Program-made: the position numbers and the translations under genes
Shown here: positions 20,587 to 29,109 of the stretch, one piece after another
How the letters are laid out: each line of letters begins with the position of its first letter
How positions within the stretch are numbered: position 1 is the first letter of the stretch
Notes under the pieces: model-generated
What the model saw: the letters and a program-made list of their open reading frames with translations, nothing else
Told to the model about the DNA's origin: nothing
Databases searched by the model: none
Source of the DNA: Actinomycetaceae bacterium
GTDB lineage: Bacteria; Actinomycetota; Actinomycetes; Actinomycetales; Actinomycetaceae
Direction: 5' to 3'
DNA: 64,000 nucleotides
NCBI GenBank assembly: GCA_030532405.1
Contig: JAUNLF010000008.1
Coordinates: 17,146-81,145 of the forward strand

Positions 20587-21479
20587 AAGTCGCAGCAGTA
20601 GTAGTAACCTTCAACCGACGCGAGCTACTAGAACAGACACTTAGTGCGCTTGAAGCGCAAACTCGGCGGGTAGATCGCCTCATCGTGGTTAACAACGCGT
20701 CCACCGATGACACTCGCGAGTACTTGAAGAACCGCGAGTGGTCAGCCGCAGCAACCGTTCTCACCTCCGCTACGAACACGGGTGGAGCCGGCGGCTTTAC
20801 GCTCGGCATTGAGGAAGCGTACAAGCGCGGATACGACGCGTTCTGGCTGATGGACGACGACACCGTGCCGCACGCGGATGCACTCGCCGAACTGCTACGG
20901 GGTATGGAAGAGGCCCGCGAATACCGCGGCGGCGTCCTACCCTCATTTGCCTGCTCTTCCGTCTTGTGGACAGACGGCAATATGTGCGAAATGAACACGC
21001 CGGAAACAGTATGGGACTGGGTGCGACCCCTCGCCGCAGACAAAGACTGGGCCGACGTGAAGTCGTGCTCCTTCGTCTCTTGCCTAGTCACCCGCGAAAG
21101 CGTTGAAGAATCCGGCTTGCCTTACCGCGAATACTTCATCTGGTACGACGACGCGGAATACACCACCCGCCTGGCCAAACGCACGCCCGGAATCTACGTT
21201 CCAAGCTCCAAGGTGGATCACCTGCTAAAGGAGAACAAGGGCGTTAACTACGGCGAAGTAAACGAAAGTAACATCTGGAAGTTCGAGTACGGCGTACGCA
21301 ACCAAGTGTCCGCGGCGTGGTCACTGCGAAACCCCGCCATGGTTGCCCAAATCGGGGAGTCCATGCTTAAGCAAATGCGCGGGCGGGCAGTGCCAACCGA
21401 CCTGAAGCTTCGCCTGGTTAAAGCCGGTTTGCGCGGCCTTGTATTCCACCCGCGTAAGCGGACGGTAGAGGACATCTAA
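20583..21479 (+). CDS. GlfT1-like galactofuranosyltransferase (GT2)
   Basis: 298 residues; the ATG overlaps the previous stop (ATGA) and AAAGGAG is correctly placed. Motifs are VVVTFNRRELLEQTL, IVVNNASTDDT, TNTGGAGGFTLGI, the catalytic FWLMDDDTVPH and WYDDAEYTTRLAKR, a set shared with mycobacterial GlfT1 (Rv3782), the enzyme that primes galactan with the first Galf residues. In mycobacteria GlfT1 is also encoded between the two exporter subunit genes' neighbourhood, so order and sequence agree. The stop overlaps the convergent TIGR03089 gene by four bases. Confidence 0.85.
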   Translation: MKVAAVVVTFNRRELLEQTLSALEAQTRRVDRLIVVNNASTDDTREYLKNREWSAAATVLTSATNTGGAGGFTLGIEEAYKRGYDAFWLMDDDTVPHADALAELLRGMEEAREYRGGVLPSFACSSVLWTDGNMCEMNTPETVWDWVRPLAADKDWADVKSCSFVSCLVTRESVEESGLPYREYFIWYDDAEYTTRLAKRTPGIYVPSSKVDHLLKENKGVNYGEVNESNIWKFEYGVRNQVSAAWSLRNPAMVAQIGESMLKQMRGRAVPTDLKLRLVKAGLRGLVFHPRKRTVEDI

Positions 21480-22132
21480 GCCAGGCGCTCCTGGCGCAAA
21501 ATGTGCTGCGTATCAAGCCCGGGATCTATCCAGAGGGCGGGACGCTGCGACGCCCAGGCCGCCCACGTGCGCGCAATGTAGTCCCCGGGCGCGTCAGCCA
21601 TGACCACCACGGGACCGTCCGCGGCGACGTCCTGCGAAACCGGCATGCCGCTCGGAGCGTTCGCATCGTGGACACTGGCGAAAGTCAGTGCGTCCGGCTG
21701 ACCGTTTAGTTCCTCGATCGCATCATCCACACCGTCCGGCAAATCTCCCTGCCAGGAAGTCGCCAAGAGCCCCAGATCCTGGAGCATAACAATCAGACCC
21801 GGCTCTGAATCTGCGGTTTCGCCAGCCACGCCCTCATCGGTGGTTACAAAAATATCCGCATCCGAAAGGTCCGCGGAATCGGAAACGGTAACACGCCCAC
21901 CCGCCATACCGACACCCGTGGCCCACACCAAAGTGCGCCAAGAGTCCGGTAAATCAAGGATTACCGAGGGTTCCTCATCTTCCCCAAACGTCTCGACAAT
22001 GTAGTTCGCCACCTTCGCGATCCAACGAGACAGGACGGGACCGGTGAACTCCAGGCGCCCCTCGGGGGAATACCACGTGAGCACGGCACCCGGATTTTCT
22101 TGCATCCAATCAAAAACTGAGGTCTTAAACAT
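21476..22132 (-). CDS. TIGR03089 family protein
   Basis: About 218 residues from the ATG at 22132 (MFKTSVFDWMQENPGAVL). The protein resembles the N-terminal part of AMP-forming adenylate enzymes (a TWYSPEGRLEFTGPVLSRW segment, then DLPDSWRTLVWATGVGMAGG), which defines the actinobacterial family TIGR03089; the adenylate-forming P-loop and C-terminal domain are absent. Function unknown. Its longer open frame starts at 22177, but the extra residues lack a binding site. Confidence 0.8.
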   Translation of the reverse strand: MFKTSVFDWMQENPGAVLTWYSPEGRLEFTGPVLSRWIAKVANYIVETFGEDEEPSVILDLPDSWRTLVWATGVGMAGGRVTVSDSADLSDADIFVTTDEGVAGETADSEPGLIVMLQDLGLLATSWQGDLPDGVDDAIEELNGQPDALTFASVHDANAPSGMPVSQDVAADGPVVVMADAPGDYIARTWAAWASQRPALWIDPGLDTQHILRQERLA

Positions 22133-22272
22133 ACAGTCAGCTTCCCATGCCTTTACACCCCGCGCGAGTGCGCCCACACCTCCGGTTGCGTCACAAACTT
22201 AGCTGGCATAGCTTACGTGAGAGTGTCCGGGCGCGTGGAAAAGTTCTCAAAAACTTCCTTACCTCATCCAGC

Positions 22273-22301
22273 TTGACTATCCTGGATAACACGCGTGTAA
22301 T
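22273..22301 (+). promoter_or_regulatory. sigma-70-type promoter of whiB
   Basis: TTGACT (22273-22278), a 17-base spacer and TGTAAT (22296-22301) form a near-consensus housekeeping promoter. The predicted transcription start near 22308 leaves a leader of roughly 30 bases that contains the GAGGGG binding site of whiB. Confidence 0.7.
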
Positions 22302-22336
22302 TCTAAAAGACAAGTTACCTAGTGAGGGGAAAGACC

Positions 22337-22621
22337 GTGTGGAATATTCTCGGTAAAGGTCCGCTTTCGTTTAACGACGAGGGCGTGTTCCTTGACGACG
22401 GCCCCCTCGCGTGGCAAGAACACGCGCTTTGCGCCCAGACAGACCCGGAAGCGTTCTTTCCGGAAAAGGGCGGGTCAACTAGGGAAGCCAAGGCCGTGTG
22501 CGCATCCTGTGAAGTACGGGCCGAATGCTTAGAGTACGCGCTCGAAAATGACGAGCGCTTCGGAATTTGGGGCGGCATGTCTGAACGGGAGCGGCGTCGG
22601 TTCAAGCGGCGTGCCGTGTGA
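22337..22621 (+). CDS. whiB2: WhiB-family iron-sulfur regulator (WhiB2/WhmD-like)
   Basis: 94 residues from the GTG at 22337, which has GAGGGGA at ideal distance; an in-frame GTG at 22322 is less well placed. Four cysteines at residues 32, 55, 58 and 64 (C-x22-C-x2-C-x5-C) hold the 4Fe-4S cluster, followed by the family motif GIWGGMSERER and a basic C-terminus (RRRFKRR). The DDGPLAWQEHALCAQTDPEAFFPEKGGSTREAK region matches the WhiB2 subgroup, which controls division and septation with sigma factors. The gene is just upstream of the large membrane GT, an order common in Actinobacteria. Confidence 0.9.
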   Translation: MWNILGKGPLSFNDEGVFLDDGPLAWQEHALCAQTDPEAFFPEKGGSTREAKAVCASCEVRAECLEYALENDERFGIWGGMSERERRRFKRRAV

Positions 22622-22629
22622 GGTTCTAA

Positions 22630-25600
22630 GTGGCTGAACCAACCGTTACAGCACTTGTCGTCACCACTGGCCAAACCCCCTTTCTCTCCAGGACCCTAAG
22701 CGGCCTGCGGGCGCAGTCAAGGCTCCCGAATCGTGTCGTCATCGTAAACGTAAGCAAACGTCCCCTTGATGTTGACGACTTTGAAACCGTACTCATGCCG
22801 GCCGCAAGAAACTTTGGGGACGCAATCCGCCAGGCAATCAAGCTTGACCCCACTATTTTGGAGTCGGACTGGCTGTGGACACTGCACGACGATTCCGCGC
22901 CGTATCGCAAGTGCCTAGATGAACTTATTCAAACGGGGGAGGCCGGCGTAACGATCGGCCTGGTTGGCCCCAAACAGTTAGCGTGGTCAAACCCCGACCG
23001 GCTACTCGAAGTCGGGATCCGCGCGAGCCGTGCGGGCAGGCGCATGGACTACCTGCTACCCGGCGAGATTGACCAGGGCCAACACGACAACGTTTCCGAC
23101 GTCCTCGCGGTAGGCACCGCGGGCATGCTGATCCGCTCTGAAATATGGCGTGAAACAAAGGGACCCGACCCCGCCCTCGGCCCGTTTGGAGACGGCCTGG
23201 AGCTGTCGCGCCGCGTCCACCTGATGGGCTACCGCACCGCGGTGGCACCCCGAGCGAGGATCGCGCACGCGCGCGCAAGCTACCGTGACGTTCGCGACGA
23301 GGACGAGCCGGACATCGCCAGGTCTTTCGACCGCCGCCGCGGCGCGCAGCTCTACAACGCGATGCTCGCCCAGTCGAGCGTGCTGTTCGTCCTCATGCTG
23401 CTTACACTGCCGTTCTTAACGCTCGGACGCATCCTGGTTCGCCTGCTCACAAAACGACTTGACTTAGCGCTCGCGGAACTTTCCGGCATGGGCCGCGCAT
23501 ACCTGCACCTGCCCGATGCTATTCGAGGGCGTGCTCGCATCCGGGCGGGGCAAAAGGTTCCCGGATCGGTGCTTTTCGGCCTGGAGGAATCCAACTACCG
23601 GATCACCAAAGCTAAACGCACCATGAGCCGGCGCGAACGCGAACCCAAACCCGTCGACACTATCGAACCCGTTGCCGCACGCCTGCTGCGCGCACACCGC
23701 ATGAGGTCCGCGGTGGCGGGCGTGATTGGAATCGGCCTCACGATAGTTATGACCGTGTTCGCAACGCGATCACTATCGGTTGGAATCACGGGCGCCGCCT
23801 GGGTGAACCTGCCCGACGAGTTCTCCGCACTGTGGCACGAAGCCTGGTCCGGATGGGTAGTTGGCGGGGCGGGCGCCCCGGGACCGGCCGACCCGCTACT
23901 GATGGTGTGGGCGCTGGTTAGTGCCCCGTTCGCCCTCGTCGGCATATCTCCGCGCACAATCTTGACCGCATTTTGGGTAATTGCACCCGTGCTGGCGTGG
24001 GCATTCATGTATCGCGCGGCCGTCACGCTCACGCATCGCGTGCCGTGGCGGTTCACGCTTGCAACCGTGTGGGTCGCGCTACCGGCATTCCTCACGGCGT
24101 GGTCGCAAGGCCGCCTAGCCGGAGTCATCGTACACGTCGCCCTGCCGCTACTGTTGCTGGGCTTCATGCGCACCGTCCACCACGCGCGTCCACTTCGAAT
24201 CAGGGGAGCACAATACGCCGAGGTCAAAGTTGAAGACCGCACGCTAACCGCGAGCTACGCGGCGCTCGCGGCCGCCATGTCGGTGGTTGTCGTGGCCGCA
24301 GTGCCCTGGACAGGGCTGGCACTGATCCTGATGGGCGTGGTCCTGATCGCGAGCCGCCCGAAGGTTTGGAAGACGAGCCTAGCGGTCATCTTGCCCGCGC
24401 TGGTCATGATGCTACCCACCTGGATCGCCGCCCTACAGCTACCCGGCACGCGCAAACTGCGTTTCTTGCTGGCCGAATCGGGCTCCACAATGCAGTTCCC
24501 GGTCGCCCCCACGTGGCAAACCATGCTGGGCCTACCGCAAGACCTGACCGCCTACCCGGCGTTAGGCAACGAGTGGCTCCAACTAGCGTGGCTGATCCCC
24601 GGCGCTCTGATCGCTTTGGGCGCCACGATCGCCCTGTTTAACTTCTCTGCAACGTGGCTGCGCACGCGGTTGGTTTACATGATTGCCGTTGCCGCATTCG
24701 TAATCGCAATCGTCGCCGCGCGCACCGCCGTCGCGTTCGAGGGCGTACTGGTTGGCGCATGGCCCGGTCCCGCACTGTCGATCGCCGCAATCTGTTTGAT
24801 GGTTGCCTGGGCGGGCTTGCTGTCCCCGCTGATTCTTGAAGAAGAAGCTCGTAGCTACCGCGCCCGCAAACGCCTGGCCGCCCTGGAGCGTCGCCGTCGC
24901 AAGCGTGCTAAAGACGCCGAAGCGCAAGACGGTGACAAGCCCGAGAAACTGGTTAAGACCTCCGAGCGGATCCTGCGTCCGATTACCGCGATTGGTTTAG
25001 CGGCCAGTTTCGTGTTGCCGATCGTGACCCTCGCGATGTGGATACCCCATTCGAACTCGGTGAACTATCAGGCCACCACGGGGCAAGCGGTGCAGGATGT
25101 GATTGGCCCGGCCCCGCTGTACCAAACTCCGGCGGCCGTCCTAGAAGCGCAAGAATACCCGCGCCACGCCCGCTTCCTAGTCCTAAACGTCACCGAGGAC
25201 GGCGTGCACGCTTCACTGCTACGCGGAAATGGCCGACAACTAGCGGATTCAGCTTCCAGGCCACGGCTAGAAAGCGCGGTTGACATCCAGTACGCCCAGG
25301 TTGAAGGTCGCGTTGACGCCCTCGTCGCCACGGATAAAGCGAGCATCGCATTCGCGGAACTGGTTGGACAACTACTAACCAGCCCGGAGCAGTCAAAGGG
25401 GCTCACAAACTTCGCCGTCGACCAGGTCGCATTAACGTTCGGATCCGGCGCAGCACACGCCGCCGCCCAAACCGCGCTGGACCAAAACCCGTCGCTCGAG
25501 CGCGCGGGCGAAACCGAGATCGGCGCCCTGTGGCGCGCCCGCCCCGCCGGCGTAGAACCTGCGCGAGCCTACATCGACGACCAGGGCACCATCACGCCCA

Positions 25601-25905
25601 TCCCATCGGGGCTGATCGGCGGTAGCTTAAACCTTGACGAATACGAGTTCAGCCCCGAAGCCGTCCTCGTACTATCAGAACGCGCAGACGAAAACTGGCG
25701 CGCCACTATCGAGGCAACCGCGTTGGAACCGGCGGACTACGGGTGGCAACAAGCGTTCCACCTGGACCAGTCCACCGGCACCGTCAAGATCGCGCACCAC
25801 AACGACTGGATGCCCCTGTGGTGGGTCACGAGCGCGGTGTCGGTGATTGGAATCGCCATAGCAGCCCTGCCGATACGACGGAGGATCCGCACCCATGATG
25901 CCTAA
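22630..25905 (+). CDS. large membrane glycosyltransferase (GT2 domain + polytopic membrane region)
   Basis: 1091 residues with GTG start eight bases after whiB. Residues ~1-240 are a GT2 domain (VTALVVTTGQTPFLSRTLSGL, then the metal-binding WTLHDDSAP). About 14 membrane helices follow: two near residues 245-280 and a set from ~360 to ~800, with a basic loop (RRRRKRAKDAEAQ). The C-terminal ~270 residues are soluble and probably extracytoplasmic. This architecture recurs in Actinobacteria next to whiB2 and DUF5719, and is thought to act on envelope glycans; acceptor unknown. Confidence 0.82.
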   Translation: MAEPTVTALVVTTGQTPFLSRTLSGLRAQSRLPNRVVIVNVSKRPLDVDDFETVLMPAARNFGDAIRQAIKLDPTILESDWLWTLHDDSAPYRKCLDELIQTGEAGVTIGLVGPKQLAWSNPDRLLEVGIRASRAGRRMDYLLPGEIDQGQHDNVSDVLAVGTAGMLIRSEIWRETKGPDPALGPFGDGLELSRRVHLMGYRTAVAPRARIAHARASYRDVRDEDEPDIARSFDRRRGAQLYNAMLAQSSVLFVLMLLTLPFLTLGRILVRLLTKRLDLALAELSGMGRAYLHLPDAIRGRARIRAGQKVPGSVLFGLEESNYRITKAKRTMSRREREPKPVDTIEPVAARLLRAHRMRSAVAGVIGIGLTIVMTVFATRSLSVGITGAAWVNLPDEFSALWHEAWSGWVVGGAGAPGPADPLLMVWALVSAPFALVGISPRTILTAFWVIAPVLAWAFMYRAAVTLTHRVPWRFTLATVWVALPAFLTAWSQGRLAGVIVHVALPLLLLGFMRTVHHARPLRIRGAQYAEVKVEDRTLTASYAALAAAMSVVVVAAVPWTGLALILMGVVLIASRPKVWKTSLAVILPALVMMLPTWIAALQLPGTRKLRFLLAESGSTMQFPVAPTWQTMLGLPQDLTAYPALGNEWLQLAWLIPGALIALGATIALFNFSATWLRTRLVYMIAVAAFVIAIVAARTAVAFEGVLVGAWPGPALSIAAICLMVAWAGLLSPLILEEEARSYRARKRLAALERRRRKRAKDAEAQDGDKPEKLVKTSERILRPITAIGLAASFVLPIVTLAMWIPHSNSVNYQATTGQAVQDVIGPAPLYQTPAAVLEAQEYPRHARFLVLNVTEDGVHASLLRGNGRQLADSASRPRLESAVDIQYAQVEGRVDALVATDKASIAFAELVGQLLTSPEQSKGLTNFAVDQVALTFGSGAAHAAAQTALDQNPSLERAGETEIGALWRARPAGVEPARAYIDDQGTITPIPSGLIGGSLNLDEYEFSPEAVLVLSERADENWRATIEATALEPADYGWQQAFHLDQSTGTVKIAHHNDWMPLWWVTSAVSVIGIAIAALPIRRRIRTHDA

Positions 25906-27310
25906 ATGGTCCGTCAAAACTGCCGCCCGCATAACAGGCGCGGGCCTCACCTCACTGCTTGCAATAGCGGCCTTTGGGGTGGTTGGCATGTCGGGGGACA
26001 GCCTCGAAATCGGTCAAGACCTGAACCGGCCGATCGATCAGATCGTGAACCTTCCGAACCAAGTTTTCGAAGTCGCGTGCATGCCCGGAATCATTGCGGA
26101 ATCCGGTCCGATAAAGGCCGGCAGTACTTTCATAATTGAGGGCGAAGGCATCGAGGTTTTGCAGGCCGTCGACCTTGAGGGCGGAAGTGAAATCCAGGGA
26201 AAACAATCCGGTGAGGCTACGACGTTTGCGTCGAAGTCTGCAGTTGGACTCACGCTGCAAGCCCAGTCGGGTGCGAAACTTCAAGCGATCACGCGCGGTG
26301 AAGCCAGCGAGGACGACCTGCGCGGCCTGATAGTTGGCAAATGCCAGGCGCCGCGCGCACTCAGCTGGTTCACGGTTGGTGCTACGACGGTTGGGGAGTC
26401 GGCCATGCTTACCGTGGCCAACCCGACGCAGCAGGCAACAAAGGTGAGCGTGAAAGGCTGGTCGGCCTCCGGGCCCCTGTCGGACAATCCCACGTTTACC
26501 GTCGGCCCGCGGTCGTCCCAGACGGTGAACCTGGCGGCCTACTTCCCAGAAAATGAAAGGCTCGGAGTTTCAGTCGAGGCCTCGGGGCCGGGAGCGGTCG
26601 CCAGCATCCACACCGTGGGCATGGACGGCCTGGCACCCCAGGGCACCGACGCGGTGACGGGGTCGGAAGAACCGTCCAAAACCGTTGCGCTCGTAGGCTT
26701 GCAAGAGGGGTTGCAAGACCCGAAACTGCGCCTGATGAATCCCGGGACCGAGCCCGTCAACGCCGAAGTCACGCTACTCACCGAGAATGGACTCGTCGGC
26801 CTATCCGGCAGCGAAACCATTGAAATCGATCCCGAGGCCGTATTCCAACTGTCCCTAGACGGACTGGCCACCAAAGTGGCAACCGTAATGATCGCCGCCT
26901 CCGAACCCATCTTGGCATCCATGTCCGCAACCGCGGTGGGCGAGCCCAACCAGGACAAACAGCGCGTCGCCGACCGCGTCGTTTGGATGCCCGCGCAAAC
27001 CGCCACGCAGTTCGCCACCGTAGTGCCACCAACCGGCGGTAAGGGAGAAGCCAAGAACGCCCTCCACGTTGCAAACCCCACTGAAACACCAGTTTCGGTG
27101 ACCATCAACGGGAAGGACAAAACGGTGGAGCCCTTCTCGACGCTCACGCAACCCGTGGATGCGGGTGCGTTAACTGTCGAGGCAAAGCAACCCGTCTACG
27201 CTTCGCTAACCATCAGCGTTGACCGCGAGGACGGCAAAGTTATCTCAAACATTGCGCTCGACGACCTGACGGCCACGGTTCCGACAACAAAACTCGTCGT
27301 CGACCGCTAG
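25895..27310 (+). CDS. DUF5719 family extracytoplasmic protein
   Basis: 471 residues; the ATG overlaps the end of the GT2 gene by 11 bases, indicating coupling. An N-terminal hydrophobic segment (residues ~10-32, LTSLLAIAAFGVVGMSG) is a signal anchor. The rest is beta-rich with repeated short motifs of the type AMLTVANPTQQATKVSVKG, LMNPGTEPVNAEVTL and NALHVANPTETPVSVTI, i.e. immunoglobulin-like repeats of DUF5719. It probably works outside the membrane together with the upstream transferase. No enzymatic motif is visible. Confidence 0.85.
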   Translation: MMPKWSVKTAARITGAGLTSLLAIAAFGVVGMSGDSLEIGQDLNRPIDQIVNLPNQVFEVACMPGIIAESGPIKAGSTFIIEGEGIEVLQAVDLEGGSEIQGKQSGEATTFASKSAVGLTLQAQSGAKLQAITRGEASEDDLRGLIVGKCQAPRALSWFTVGATTVGESAMLTVANPTQQATKVSVKGWSASGPLSDNPTFTVGPRSSQTVNLAAYFPENERLGVSVEASGPGAVASIHTVGMDGLAPQGTDAVTGSEEPSKTVALVGLQEGLQDPKLRLMNPGTEPVNAEVTLLTENGLVGLSGSETIEIDPEAVFQLSLDGLATKVATVMIAASEPILASMSATAVGEPNQDKQRVADRVVWMPAQTATQFATVVPPTGGKGEAKNALHVANPTETPVSVTINGKDKTVEPFSTLTQPVDAGALTVEAKQPVYASLTISVDREDGKVISNIALDDLTATVPTTKLVVDR

Positions 27311-27438
27311 GCCCGGGTGCGGCTAGCGCGGCGCGAGTCTCGCGCTTACGGGGCTCGCACTGTACAGGGCTCGTTTGCGGGGCTCGCACTGCGCGGCTTT
27401 TGAAGCGTGAATCGTATTTTGCCCTTGTAACTGGGCGG

Positions 27439-27888
27439 TTACGGGTGTAGCGGGCCGATTGGACCGCCGTGGATTTCTTCGGGGGAGAGTCCTGAAAGTT
27501 GCGATAAGTTTTCCACTAAAAGTGTGCGAATGAGGGCGTGCATCGGCGAGCGCAGGTCACGAATAGAGGCGCGGCCGGCGCGCGCCTGAATGGGAAGCCG
27601 ATACAAAACCAGGCGAGGCGCTAGGCGGGCCAAGCGGTTCTCGGGAAACACGCGACACATGACGGCGTCGTGAGACTCCCACGACGCGGGATTAGTGTGC
27701 GGAACCTCGTCGATGCCGATCTCGATGCGGGCCAGTTCTGGCAGGCGGCCAACAATTTCTTGCACATTGGACGCAACAAGCTGCTCAAAGGACTGCCGAT
27801 ACGTCAGCCGCGCGGGCACCTCCGGGTGAAACAGGGGGCCGCGAAGGCCCCGCCCGTGACGGTCACGACGACGAGTTACTGGATACAT
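27439..27888 (-). CDS. zincin-like metallopeptidase family protein, catalytic motif absent
   Basis: 149 residues. The basic RDRHGRGLRGPL N-terminus and the IEIGIDEVP strand followed by the LVLYRLPIQARA core match the actinobacterial branch of PF06262, which is encoded beside DUF3499 in many relatives, as here. The HExxH zinc motif expected in the helix near residue 120 is missing: the corresponding helix reads HALIRTLLVENLSQLSG. It is therefore probably not a peptidase. It is divergent from DUF3499. Confidence 0.65.
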   Translation of the reverse strand: MYPVTRRRDRHGRGLRGPLFHPEVPARLTYRQSFEQLVASNVQEIVGRLPELARIEIGIDEVPHTNPASWESHDAVMCRVFPENRLARLAPRLVLYRLPIQARAGRASIRDLRSPMHALIRTLLVENLSQLSGLSPEEIHGGPIGPLHP

Positions 27889-27965
27889 AGCTCATACTCT
27901 ACTAACCGCGGCGCGGACAAGTAGTGTGAGTCTGACCGGCGGCCTATCCTAGGGGAGTGAACACC

Positions 27966-28367
27966 ATGCGCGCCTGCTCTCGACCAACCTGCAACCAGCC
28001 TGCCGTAGCCTCACTTACCTACGATTACGAAGAAGCTACCGCGGTTCTGGGCCCCCTGCCCGCGCAGCGCGAGCCGCACGCATTCGAACTTTGTGACAAG
28101 CACGCCACTAGTTTCACGGCGCCGAGAGGTTGGCAGGTGATCAGGCTCGCCACGAACTTTGAGCCAGCCCCGCCCTCCCCGGACGACCTACTGGCACTTG
28201 CGGAGGCTGTCCGCGAAGTCGGCCGAGCACCCCGCCAACCGGCTCCGCGCCCCACGACGAAACGTCCGGAGCAGGGCGCGACCCCTCCGGAGGGGTTTGA
28301 GAAGCCACAATCTCAACGCGTTTTGAATCGCCGCGCGAACTTCCGCGTGGTCGAGGGCGGAAATTAG
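27966..28367 (+). CDS. DUF3499 family protein
   Basis: 133 residues from the ATG at 27966 (MRACSRPTCNQPAVASLTY), eight bases after AGGGGAG; an in-frame GTG at 27957 lies inside that site. The CSRPTC pair and the later ELCDKHATSF pattern suggest a small zinc-binding domain of about 65 residues, followed by a disordered Pro/Arg-rich tail. Conserved through Actinobacteria next to the zincin-like protein and WhiB2 region; function unknown. Confidence 0.85.
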   Translation: MRACSRPTCNQPAVASLTYDYEEATAVLGPLPAQREPHAFELCDKHATSFTAPRGWQVIRLATNFEPAPPSPDDLLALAEAVREVGRAPRQPAPRPTTKRPEQGATPPEGFEKPQSQRVLNRRANFRVVEGGN

Positions 28368-28421
28368 GCGCTCTCGGCGAAATAACATGAAAAATTTCGC
28401 ACATCGTGACAATATCGTTAT

Positions 28422-29105
28422 ATGACTGCGCGACTATTAGTGGTAGATGACGACGTTGCCCTAGCTGAAATGATCGGGCTCGTTTTGTCGTCTGAAGGCT
28501 ACGAGGTTTCCTACGTTCACGACGGATCAGCAGCCCTCGACACTTTCCACCAGGTTGACCCTGATTTGGTACTTCTTGACGTTATGCTACCCGGCAAGGA
28601 TGGCATTCAGATTTGCAAGGAGATCCGCCAGCACTCCGACGTTCCAGTCGTCATGCTGACCGCGCGTTCAGATACCGCCGACGTGGTTGCCGGCCTTGAA
28701 GCCGGCGCTGATGACTATGTTCCGAAGCCGTTCAAGCCGAAGGAACTTGTCGCGCGCGTTAAAGCCCGTTTACGAGGGCGTGAGGATCAGGCGGAAGAAA
28801 ACATTGAGCTAGGCGACCTCGAAATCGACGTTTCTGGCCACCAGGTAACCCGGGGCGGTAAAGAAATCGCGCTCACACCGCTGGAGTTTGACCTGCTGGT
28901 AGCGCTTGGCCGCGCACCGTGGAAGGTGTTCTCTAGGGAAGAGCTCCTGGAGAAGGTGTGGGGCTACCGTCACGCGGCGGACACGCGTTTGGTGAACGTG
29001 CACGTGCAGCGTTTGCGCGCCAAGATTGAACGCGACCCCGAGCATCCCGAAATCGTAATCACCGTCCGCGGCGTCGGTTACCGCGCCGGTGGAGTTTCCG
29101 CGTAA
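28422..29105 (+). CDS. mtrA: DNA-binding response regulator MtrA
   Basis: 227 residues. The receiver domain has the acidic pocket (VVDDD), the phosphorylated aspartate D53 in LLDVMLPGKDG, and K102 in VPKPFKP; an OmpR-type winged helix follows (LTPLEFDLLVALGR, VNVHVQRLRAKIE, VRGVGYRAG). The near-complete match to MtrA and the mtrB-lpqB order identify it. MtrA regulates replication, division and wall-hydrolase genes in Actinobacteria. No clear Shine-Dalgarno precedes the ATG, so the message may be leaderless. Confidence 0.96.
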   Translation: MTARLLVVDDDVALAEMIGLVLSSEGYEVSYVHDGSAALDTFHQVDPDLVLLDVMLPGKDGIQICKEIRQHSDVPVVMLTARSDTADVVAGLEAGADDYVPKPFKPKELVARVKARLRGREDQAEENIELGDLEIDVSGHQVTRGGKEIALTPLEFDLLVALGRAPWKVFSREELLEKVWGYRHAADTRLVNVHVQRLRAKIERDPEHPEIVITVRGVGYRAGGVSA

Positions 29106-29109
29106 GGTC

